A stretch of DNA of 64,000 bases from Bradyrhizobium sp. WD16 (GTDB lineage: Bacteria; Pseudomonadota; Alphaproteobacteria; Rhizobiales; Xanthobacteraceae). Location: contig NZ_CP028908.1 in assembly GCF_024181725.1 (NCBI RefSeq), forward strand, positions 1,674,001 through 1,738,000, read 5' to 3'. This document shows, piece after piece, positions 43,685-51,167 of this stretch. Made by a program: the position numbers and the translations under genes. The notes beneath the pieces were generated by a model that ran no database searches, had not been told where the DNA came from, and saw only the letters and a list, made by a program, of their open reading frames with translations. Each line of letters opens with the position of its first letter. Position 1 is the first letter of the stretch.

Positions 43685-45124
43685 TCAGAACATCTCGAAA
43701 TATTCGCGCTGCTCCCACTCCGAGACTTCGGCCTGGAAGCGCTCGATCTCGGCATTCTTGATGTGGACGTAGTAGTCCACCAGGGTCTCGCCCATGGCGG
43801 CGCGGAAGAAGGGATCGTCGCGCAGGGCGTAGACCGCTTCGCGCAGCGACTTCGGCAACAGATCGGCCTTGGTCTCGTAGGGCGTGTCGGCGGAGGGACC
43901 GGGATCGAGCTTGCGGTCGACGCCGTCGAGCCCGGACAGGATCTGCGAGGCCATATAGAGATAGGGATTGGCCGCGGGCTCGCCGATCCGGTTCTCCAGG
44001 CGCGTCGCCGGATCGTCTGGACCGCCGAGCACACGGATCATGGCACCGCGATTGTCGCGGCCCCAGATGGCGCGGTCGGGCGCCAGCGAATAGGAGCGGT
44101 AGCGCTTGTAGCCGTTGATGGTCGGCGTGGTGAAGACGGCCGAGGCGCGGGCGTGGGCGAGCAGGCCGGCGAGATAGGACAGTCCAAGCGGACTGAGCGC
44201 CGCGCCGTCCTCGGTCGGCATGAAGGCATTGCGGCCGCTCACGCGCTCGACCAGCGACTGATGCAGATGCCAGCCCGACGACATCACGCTCGGAATCCGC
44301 GGCCGGCACATGAAGGTGGCGTGATAGCCGTGACGGTGACAGATCTGCTTCACGGCGCTGCGGAACAGCACCATGTTGTCCGCCGGCGCGAGGCCGCGCG
44401 CCGGCTGGAAGGTGAATTCGCACTGGCTCGGCCCGAATTCGACCTCCACCGAACGCAGCGGCAGGCCGAGCGCCAGCACGTCGCGACGGATGATCTCCAG
44501 CACCGGCTCCATCTGATCGAAGCGCTGTTCGGTGAGATACTGGTAGCCCTGCGACAGCAGGCTGACCTCCGGCGGCGTGCCGGGCTGGCCGGCATCGGCC
44601 GGCGACAGCTTGGCGTCCTGCAGCTTGAAGACGTGAAATTCCACCTCGAGGCCGGCGACGAAATCATAGCCGCGGCTGCCGAGGTCCTCGAGCACCTGGC
44701 GATAGAGCTGGCGGGTGGCGAAGGGCACCGGCCGGCCGTCGTTGAAATAGACGTCGCACATCAGCCAGCCGGTCTTCGGCGCCCAGGGCAGCACGCGGAA
44801 GGTGGTCGGATCGGCCACCATCAGCACGTCGGCGGCGCCCTGCATCTCCGGCAGGCCGAAACCGCCGCCCGGCGTGAAGACCGGAAACACCGTGCGATGC
44901 GCGGTGTCCTTGGCGAACATCGTCGTGGTGATGCTGCAGCCGCTTTCGAGGCTGCGCAGCGCCTCCGCGGCGATCAGCGTCTTGCCGCGCAGGACGCCGT
45001 GCTGGTCGGGAAAGCCGAGGCGGATCACCTCGAGCTCGCGCTCTTCGGCAACGCGTCTCAGTCTTGCGGCCGCATCCTTCTGCTCCTCGGTCCAAAGGCC
45101 GTGTCGCGCGACGAAACTCACCAT
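43685..45124 (-). CDS. Glutamine-synthetase-family ligase (gamma-glutamyl-amide synthetase-like)
   Basis: ATG 45124 has CGGAGGAAGC upstream; another ATG at 45154 overlaps the Rieske stop and adds ten residues. The 479-residue protein keeps the GS metal/ATP motifs: GLEVEFHVF, VEVEFGPSQCEFTF, SGWHLHQSL, NGYKRYRSYSLAPDRAIWGRD, RLENRIGEPAANPYLYMA. It lacks the adenylylation tyrosine loop of housekeeping GlnA. Such paralogues often join glutamate to amines (aniline, isopropylamine or putrescine in characterised cases). Cotranscription with a Rieske oxygenase resembles aniline-type systems; the actual amine is unknown. Confidence 0.83.
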   Translation of the reverse strand: MVSFVARHGLWTEEQKDAAARLRRVAEERELEVIRLGFPDQHGVLRGKTLIAAEALRSLESGCSITTTMFAKDTAHRTVFPVFTPGGGFGLPEMQGAADVLMVADPTTFRVLPWAPKTGWLMCDVYFNDGRPVPFATRQLYRQVLEDLGSRGYDFVAGLEVEFHVFKLQDAKLSPADAGQPGTPPEVSLLSQGYQYLTEQRFDQMEPVLEIIRRDVLALGLPLRSVEVEFGPSQCEFTFQPARGLAPADNMVLFRSAVKQICHRHGYHATFMCRPRIPSVMSSGWHLHQSLVERVSGRNAFMPTEDGAALSPLGLSYLAGLLAHARASAVFTTPTINGYKRYRSYSLAPDRAIWGRDNRGAMIRVLGGPDDPATRLENRIGEPAANPYLYMASQILSGLDGVDRKLDPGPSADTPYETKADLLPKSLREAVYALRDDPFFRAAMGETLVDYYVHIKNAEIERFQAEVSEWEQREYFEMF

Positions 45125-45150
45125 GCTTCCTCCGGCCGGCTTCTGAAGTG

Positions 45151-46509
45151 TCATTCGGCCGCGCTCAGGCGCGACATCTTCTCGGCGATCTCGCTCGGCA
45201 CCGGCGCCGTCCACGGCGCGCCGCGACGGCGGTTGACGTCGACCTCCATCCAATAGGCCTCCCAGCCACGGGTCGGCCCGATGCCATCCATGGTGGCCGG
45301 CCCCTGGATCGCCTTGGCATGGGCCTCGTCCAGCACCAGCAGCGGCGTCTCGCCCTTTGCGACCTTGTCGATCTCCTGGCGCAGCAGGCGGCGATACTGC
45401 ACGATCGCCTTGTCGGACTGGCCGAGATGCTCGCGGGTGCGATCCTGGATCGGACCCATGGATTCCACCGCCCACTGGTCGTGCACGTTGATGTCGGCGC
45501 CCATGCCGGTATAGGTCTCGGCGGCCTGCTCCTTGGCGTCGAAGCCGTAGTCGTTGGCGCGATTGCGCCGCGAGCGGTAGTGCGGCAGCTCATAGAGTTC
45601 GAGGCGCTGCTCGCGCATCTTGTTCTTGTCCACCGGCGCCGAATAGCTGGTGAAGATGGCGTACCAGTAGCAGTTTTCGTCGTCCACCGGCACGTGCCAC
45701 TGGGTGATGGTCATCTCCGTGCTCATCGGAATGACGAAGCCGTGGGGAAAGAGCTGGTTGGTGACGCGTACATGAGTGCGCTCGTCGTCGAGCTGGCGCA
45801 GCGCGATCAGGCGCATGCCGTATTCGGTGCTTTCGACATTGATGATCGGCCGGTCGTATTCGCGCAGGATCTTGGTCATCGGCAGATCGCTGCCGGCGGA
45901 GGCGCCGCGAAACTGGCGGCCATAGGCCGTCGAGGTATCCTCGTCCTCGAAGAAGCGGTGCAGGAAGGAGGCGTGGGCCGGATCGATGCCGACTTCGAGC
46001 GCCTGGAGCCAGTTGCATTCGAACAGGCCCTTGAACGCGAAGGTGTAGGCGCCCGGCGCCGTGAAGCAATCGAGATCGGGAAAAGCCGGCGGCGCGTCCT
46101 CGCCGAGATAGGCCCACAGGATTCCGGCTTTCTCGGTCACCGGATAGGCGCGCTGGCGGATGCCCTCGCACAGCCGCGAATTGACCGGCTCCGCCGGCGT
46201 CTCGAGACACTTGCCGTCAGCATCGAACAGCCAGCCGTGAAAGGCACAGCGCAAACCGCCGTTTTCCAGGCGGCCGAAGGCGAGATCGGCGCCGCGATGC
46301 GGGCAGTCGCGGTCGATGAGGCCATAGCGGCCGGTCTCGTCGCGAAACAGCACGAGGTCCTGGCCGAGCAGCCGCAACGGCTTGATCGGCCGCGCGCCTT
46401 CGAGCTCCTCGATGAGCGCCGCCGGCTGCCAGTATTTGCGCATCAGCTTGCCCGCCGGGGTCCCCGGGCCGATCCGGGTGATCAGGTCGTTCTGCTCTTG
46501 GCTCATCAT
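45151..46509 (-). CDS. Rieske non-heme iron oxygenase, alpha subunit (phthalate-dioxygenase type)
   Basis: ATG 46509 (or 46506) gives about 452 residues. The Rieske centre is CPHRGADL and CAFHGWLFD in the first 110 residues. The mononuclear iron site begins with the two histidines of GIDPAHASFLHRFF. The absence of a beta-subunit gene and the layout match single-component-oxygenase phthalate/vanillate-type enzymes. The plus-strand ferredoxin reductase across the promoter is its probable partner. It should hydroxylate or O/N-dealkylate an aromatic ring; the substrate is not evident. First gene of the long minus-strand catabolic unit. Confidence 0.88.
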   Translation of the reverse strand: MMSQEQNDLITRIGPGTPAGKLMRKYWQPAALIEELEGARPIKPLRLLGQDLVLFRDETGRYGLIDRDCPHRGADLAFGRLENGGLRCAFHGWLFDADGKCLETPAEPVNSRLCEGIRQRAYPVTEKAGILWAYLGEDAPPAFPDLDCFTAPGAYTFAFKGLFECNWLQALEVGIDPAHASFLHRFFEDEDTSTAYGRQFRGASAGSDLPMTKILREYDRPIINVESTEYGMRLIALRQLDDERTHVRVTNQLFPHGFVIPMSTEMTITQWHVPVDDENCYWYAIFTSYSAPVDKNKMREQRLELYELPHYRSRRNRANDYGFDAKEQAAETYTGMGADINVHDQWAVESMGPIQDRTREHLGQSDKAIVQYRRLLRQEIDKVAKGETPLLVLDEAHAKAIQGPATMDGIGPTRGWEAYWMEVDVNRRRGAPWTAPVPSEIAEKMSRLSAAE

Positions 46510-46574
46510 GGCGCGTGACCTTTCCCTTGCACTCACCGCCGTCGCCGCTGGTTGGTGGCGCGTTTGTTCGCTTA

Positions 46575-46590
46575 TTGAACTAATGGTCAA
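46575..46590 (-). promoter_or_regulatory. IclR-type operator, oxygenase side
   Basis: TTGAAC (46575-46580), TAAT, GGTCAA (46585-46590): a 16-bp palindrome with one mismatch, about 65 bases upstream of the oxygenase start. Nearly the same 16-mer occurs at 46704-46719. Confidence 0.6.
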
Positions 46591-46703
46591 ATTTTAGCAT
46601 CGGCGGTTTATGCGGCAAGCACTATTTTTCGTCGCTATTGGCGCGCAAAGCAGCAAATTCTCCGGCGGCGATGTGGTAGGCGGAGGTGGCGCGCTTGCGA
46701 TTA

Positions 46704-46719
46704 TTGAACAATAGTTCAA
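46704..46719 (+). promoter_or_regulatory. IclR-type operator, reductase side
   Basis: TTGAAC (46704-46709), AATA, GTTCAA (46714-46719): a perfect 16-bp palindrome 44 bases upstream of the reductase start. Same TTGAAC-N4-G(T/G)TCAA plan as at 46575-46590, so one regulator probably controls both divergent promoters. Confidence 0.65.
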
Positions 46720-46763
46720 TTGTTCGGCGTCTTTGATTGGACCCCAGATCAGGAGGGGATCAC

Positions 46764-47993
46764 GTGAACGGCTTCGTCATTATCGGTGCCTCGTATGCCG
46801 GCGTTCACGCCGCGCTGGCCGCGCGCGAGAGCGGCTATGACGGGCCGATCCGCCTCGTCGCCGACGAGCCCCACTTGCCCTATCAGCGGCCGCCGCTGTC
46901 CAAAGCCTATCTTGCCGCCGATGCCGCGCCGGAAACGCTGGTGCTGCGCGGCGCCGACGTCTTTGCCGGCAAGGGCATCGAGCTGGTGCTCGGCGCCCGT
47001 GCCGAAGCCATCGACCCGGCGACGCGCCGCATCTCGCTCACCGGTGGCGACCGAGTAGACTTCGATCACCTCCTGATCGCCACCGGCTCGCGGGCGCGGC
47101 GGCTGCCGATCGAGGGCCAGGACCGCGACGGCGTGCTGTCCCTGCGCACCCTCGATGACGCTCACGAGCTGCGGCCGCGGCTGCGGGCAGCGAGCGACGT
47201 CGTGGTGATCGGCGGCGGCTTCATCGGCCTCGAAGTCGCCTCGACCGCGGCCAAGGCCGGCAAATCCGTCACCGTGATCGAAGCGGCGCCGCGCCTGCTC
47301 GGCCGCGCCGTGGCGCCGGCGATCTCGCAATATCTGCTCGATCTGCATCGCGGCCACGGCGTCGATATTCGGCTCGAGACCGGCATCACGCGCATCGACG
47401 CCGGCGCCGGCGCCGGCGAAAGCCATGTGGTGGTTCTGAGCAATGGCGAGCGGTTGCGCGCCGACTTCGTGTTGGTGGGCGTCGGCGGCATCGCCAATCA
47501 GGAGCTCGCGCTCGATGCCGGCCTTGCCTGCGACAACGGCATCGTCGTCGACGAGGTCGGCCGGACCACGGCGCCGGGCATCTACGCCGCTGGCGACTGC
47601 AGCCAGCATCACAACATCTGGGCCGGGCGGCGGCTGCGGCTCGAATCGGTGCAGCACGCCACCGATCAGGGCCGCGCCGTCGGCCTCGCGGTGGCGGGCA
47701 AGGAGGAGCCCTACACCAGCGTGCCGCGGTTCTGGTCGGACCAGTACGACGCCAAATTGCAGATGGTCGGCCTTGCCGACCCACGGGACGACGCCGTGAT
47801 CCGCGGCAACATCGCCGACGGCCGCTTCTCGGTGTTCCGCTATCGCGACGCCCGTCTGGTCGCCGTCGACAGCATCAACCGGCCGGGCGACCAGATGATC
47901 GCACGCCGCCTGATCGGCGCCGGCCGCTCGCCGACCAGGGAACAGGCGGCCGATACTGCCTTCGACCTCAAGACCCTGGAGGCCGCACCGTGA
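46764..47993 (+). CDS. FAD-dependent ferredoxin/rubredoxin reductase-like protein
   Basis: GTG 46764 with AGGAGG six to nine bases upstream gives 409 residues. FAD-binding GASYAGVHAALAARESG is at the N-terminus, PYQRPPLSKAYL follows, NAD-binding VVIGGGFIGLEVASTAAKAGKSVTVIE lies near 150 and GIYAAGDCSQHHN near 275. This is the ferredoxin-NAD reductase type that feeds Rieske or P450 oxygenases. It diverges from the Rieske oxygenase across the shared operator region. Confidence 0.9.
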   Translation: MNGFVIIGASYAGVHAALAARESGYDGPIRLVADEPHLPYQRPPLSKAYLAADAAPETLVLRGADVFAGKGIELVLGARAEAIDPATRRISLTGGDRVDFDHLLIATGSRARRLPIEGQDRDGVLSLRTLDDAHELRPRLRAASDVVVIGGGFIGLEVASTAAKAGKSVTVIEAAPRLLGRAVAPAISQYLLDLHRGHGVDIRLETGITRIDAGAGAGESHVVVLSNGERLRADFVLVGVGGIANQELALDAGLACDNGIVVDEVGRTTAPGIYAAGDCSQHHNIWAGRRLRLESVQHATDQGRAVGLAVAGKEEPYTSVPRFWSDQYDAKLQMVGLADPRDDAVIRGNIADGRFSVFRYRDARLVAVDSINRPGDQMIARRLIGAGRSPTREQAADTAFDLKTLEAAP

Positions 47994-48012
47994 GCGCGCG
48001 CGGGACCGATCG

Positions 48013-48798
48013 ATGCCAAAAGTGAAACGCCCCGAGGGCGAAGAGCGCGCCACCGACTTCGTCGAGAGCCTCGATCGCGGGCTGCGCCTGTTGCAGATGT
48101 TCGGCAATGCGCCGGGGCCGATGACCTTGAGCGACCTCGCCCGCGCCGCCGATCTGCCGCGCGCCACCGCCCGCCGCATCCTGTTCACGCTGGAGCGCGG
48201 CGGCTTCGTCTCCAGCGACGGCAAGATGTTCGCGCTGACCCCGCACGTGCTGACGCTGGCCTCGTCCTATCTGCGGTCGAGCCAGGTGGTCGCGGTGCTT
48301 CAGCCCCTGCTCGACCGCATCGCCAGCGAGGCCCAGGAGATCTCTTCGCTTGCGGTGCTCGACGGCGACGAGGTGGTGTTCATCGCCCGCGGCAGCCCGG
48401 CGCGGGTGTTCTCCGCCGGCATCGACATCGGCTACCGGTTGCCGAGCTTCTGCACCTCGGTGGGCCGCGCCATGCTCGGCAAGTTCGCCAATGCCGAGCT
48501 TGCCGAACGGCTGAAGGCGATGCGGCGCGAGGCCGTGACGCCGCAGACCGTGACCGATCCCGAAGTGCTGCTCGCCACCATCATCACCGACCGCGAGAAG
48601 GGCTATTCGCTGGTCGACCGCGAGGCCGAGCCGCATTTCCGCTCGATCTCGGTGCCGGTGCGGCGCTACGACAACGAGGTCGTCGCCGCCGTCAACATGG
48701 GCGCCCATGTCGACCGCGTCTCCACCGGCGAGATGATCGACCGCTTCCTGCCGCTGCTGCGCGAGGGCGCGGAATCGGTGCGGGAGCAGTTGCTGTAA
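48013..48798 (+). CDS. IclR-family regulator (PcaR/PobR-like)
   Basis: The 261-residue protein has an N-terminal winged helix (residues about 18-75: LSDLARAADLPRATARRILFTLERGGFV) and an effector domain with YRLPSFCTSVGRAMLGKF and GYSLVDREAEPHFRSISVPVR. IclR proteins of this subgroup bind aromatic acids and act on catabolic promoters. It follows the reductase by 19 bases and probably recognises the two TTGAAC palindromes in the divergent region. Confidence 0.9.
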   Translation: MPKVKRPEGEERATDFVESLDRGLRLLQMFGNAPGPMTLSDLARAADLPRATARRILFTLERGGFVSSDGKMFALTPHVLTLASSYLRSSQVVAVLQPLLDRIASEAQEISSLAVLDGDEVVFIARGSPARVFSAGIDIGYRLPSFCTSVGRAMLGKFANAELAERLKAMRREAVTPQTVTDPEVLLATIITDREKGYSLVDREAEPHFRSISVPVRRYDNEVVAAVNMGAHVDRVSTGEMIDRFLPLLREGAESVREQLL

Positions 48799-48876
48799 CA
48801 GAACGCTAAGCGGAAGCGCCGGGTGACGCCGCACCGGCGCTGAAGTCACGAGGCACTGCGAGATCGGCGATCCCGC

Positions 48877-49689
48877 CTACTCCGACGCCGACACCACCAG
48901 AGCCCGCATCCGCCCCTCGATCGGCCCTTCGCCGAAGCGCTTCGCCAGCAGCAACGCCGCGGCCTCCGTCGCCTCCGGCAACCGCGCCGGATCGCGCGCC
49001 TCGATCTCGTTGCGCAGCGGCGTGCCCTGGCAAAGGGCGGTGGCGGCAAGCTGTGGCGACGACGCCCGGCTGCGGTGCTCGACCACCTCGATATCTATCT
49101 TGGTCAAGCCGCCCGCCTCAAGGTCGGCACGGATGCGATCCGCGTCGCAATAGCCATGCGGGGTGCGCGCGAGGAATCGCGGCGGATCATCCGGAAAAAC
49201 CGTCGCCATCGCCTGGATCACCACATCCGAGAATTCGTTGGCGGCGAGGTCATCCCAGACGTTGAACAGGAAGTGGCCGCCGTCCCGCAAGACGCGCCGC
49301 GCCTCGCGAAAGCCCTGCACCTTGTCGGGAAAGAACATGACGCCGAACTGCGCGGCGACAACGTCGAAGCTTCGATCCGGGAACGGCAGCGCCAACGCAT
49401 CCGCCGGCCGCCAGGACAGGCGGGGGTCCTCGGCGAGATGCATCCTGTTGCGGTCCAGCATCGGCTGATTGAGGTCAGTTGCGACGATGCGCGCGGCCGC
49501 AGGCAGTTGCGCGGCGAGGCTTCGGGTCAGCGCCCCGGTGCCGGCTGCGGTTTCCAGCACATCGATGGGATCGAGCGGAGCAACCCTGCCGGCGAGATCG
49601 TCGGCATAGGCTTGGAAGATGAGCGGAACGAGATGGCGGTCGTAGAGTTCGGGGATTGATCCGGCGAAGGTCTTGTCGGCAGCGTCCAT
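48877..49689 (-). CDS. Class I SAM-dependent methyltransferase
   Basis: The 270-residue UbiE-like methyltransferase has motif I VLETAAGTGALTRSLA (45-60), IVATDLNQPMLD, and ALPFPDRSFDVVAAQFGVMFF, then VLRDGGHFLFNVWD. Substrate not evident. Stands alone, convergent with the IclR gene. Confidence 0.85.
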   Translation of the reverse strand: MDAADKTFAGSIPELYDRHLVPLIFQAYADDLAGRVAPLDPIDVLETAAGTGALTRSLAAQLPAAARIVATDLNQPMLDRNRMHLAEDPRLSWRPADALALPFPDRSFDVVAAQFGVMFFPDKVQGFREARRVLRDGGHFLFNVWDDLAANEFSDVVIQAMATVFPDDPPRFLARTPHGYCDADRIRADLEAGGLTKIDIEVVEHRSRASSPQLAATALCQGTPLRNEIEARDPARLPEATEAAALLLAKRFGEGPIEGRMRALVVSASE

Positions 49690-49889
49690 GGCGGTTCTCC
49701 ATGCGAGATGTGTCGACGTCGATGCGCTCTGATGCCTCTTTGGTCCTCGGTACTGGATAGATGTCGCCCGAGATGCCCGGAACGTTCAGCTTGGGCCGCT
49801 TCCGCCCTTGCTTTGGAACAGCATCATACTGCGTTGCGTCGCCGGAGCCGAGGTCGTCTTCGCAACAGCACCCGGACGGGATCAGCCCG

Positions 49890-51104
49890 TCAGGCGCCCG
49901 GCATGGCCTCGCGGTGGCGCGCCAGGCGCCGCGCGCGCCGCTTCTTCAGCCAGATGAGGATTCCGGTCACCGACAACGCCGCGATCAGGAGCCCGAGAAT
50001 GCAAACCGCGGTCTGATACGGCCGTCCGAAGACCCGAGTCATGTGCAACGCATAGAGCCAGCTCTCGACGGTATTCCCGGCGCGCTGTCCGGTCGGCATG
50101 GAGAATTTGATCAGTTCGCCGCTGCTGCCGTCGAAGATCACATAGGTGCTGCCGCCCTTGGGAGCCCGCTCGAACAGATCGCGGCTGCCCCGCACCTCGT
50201 AATAATAGGCGCCGATGCGCGCGATGTAAGTAAGGCCAAGGGGCTCGCGCACGGTGAGACCGCTCTGCCACGCCTGCGCGGCGATCAGCCGTTCGCCGAC
50301 CGCCTGCGCCGCCCGCCAGTCTAGCGCCGGCGTCTCGTTCGCTGGGCGCGCCGTCGACAGGAATACGGTCCGCGGCGATTCATAGTCGAACACCGCCCCG
50401 GTCACCGCCTCGTAGACCGGCCGCAGTTCGAGCATCACGCTCGACCAGCCGAAGACGAACAACAGCGGCCACAGCCAGAGACCGCCGGCGCGGTGAAGGT
50501 CCACCGTGAAGCGGTAGACGCTGGCGCCGCGCTTGAAGCGCCAGGCCTGGCGCCATCGTCGCCAGAAATTCGAGCGTGACGCAGGCAGGGCAAGATAGAA
50601 GCCGACGAAGCAATCCAGCGTCCAGACCAGGGCAACGATGCCGAACAGCCGCTCACCGGTCGGGCCGGCGAGAAGCGAGAAATGCAGTTCGTAGATGAAG
50701 GGCATCAGATTGATCACGCCCTCCGACAGATCCGCCCGTCTGCGCCGGCCGAGTTCGTCGCCCGTCCAGGGATCGACGAAGAATTCGGAAAAACCGAGCT
50801 CGGCGCGCCGGCCGGTCTCGGCGTCCTTCGCCGCTGCGAAGGCGACGCTCGCCTGATCGACCTCGGTCATCACCACCTCCGTCACCCGCGCCTGCGGCAC
50901 CAGCCGTCCAGCCCGCTCGGCGAGGGTGGCGAGGTCGAGCTTCGGCCGATCGGGCTGCGGCGCAGAGAAAAGCTGCGGCGCGAAGACCCGCTCGAGCTCG
51001 CTGTTGAAGGCGATCACCGAACCGGTCAGCGACGTGATCACGAGGAACACGAGGATGACGAGATTGACGTAACGGTGCAGTAGCACCCAGACGTGACGGG
51101 TCAT
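49890..51104 (-). CDS. PepSY-associated TM domain protein
   Basis: The 404-residue protein has four membrane helices (about 11-34, 155-175, 208-230, 363-388) separated by PepSY-like periplasmic parts, for example RVTEVVMTEVDQASVAF and SSGELIKFSMP. HRYVNLVILVFLVITSLTGSVIAF and DLHRAGGLWLWPLLFVFGWS are hallmarks of iron-uptake-associated flavin/iron reductases of the inner membrane. It lies 63 bases downstream of the TonB receptor, so it probably serves release of iron from the siderophore. Confidence 0.88.
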   Translation of the reverse strand: MTRHVWVLLHRYVNLVILVFLVITSLTGSVIAFNSELERVFAPQLFSAPQPDRPKLDLATLAERAGRLVPQARVTEVVMTEVDQASVAFAAAKDAETGRRAELGFSEFFVDPWTGDELGRRRRADLSEGVINLMPFIYELHFSLLAGPTGERLFGIVALVWTLDCFVGFYLALPASRSNFWRRWRQAWRFKRGASVYRFTVDLHRAGGLWLWPLLFVFGWSSVMLELRPVYEAVTGAVFDYESPRTVFLSTARPANETPALDWRAAQAVGERLIAAQAWQSGLTVREPLGLTYIARIGAYYYEVRGSRDLFERAPKGGSTYVIFDGSSGELIKFSMPTGQRAGNTVESWLYALHMTRVFGRPYQTAVCILGLLIAALSVTGILIWLKKRRARRLARHREAMPGA

Positions 51105-51167
51105 GCGCGCTCCGGCTCCGGCCGCGAACAGGGAAAGCGACGCGGGCTTGCAGCCCGCGCCGCGACA

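Noticed and set aside
43763-46518. Two plus-strand frames of nearly 500 codons opposite the GS-like and Rieske genes
   Set aside because: Antisense shadows with no motifs; the minus-strand genes are well supported.
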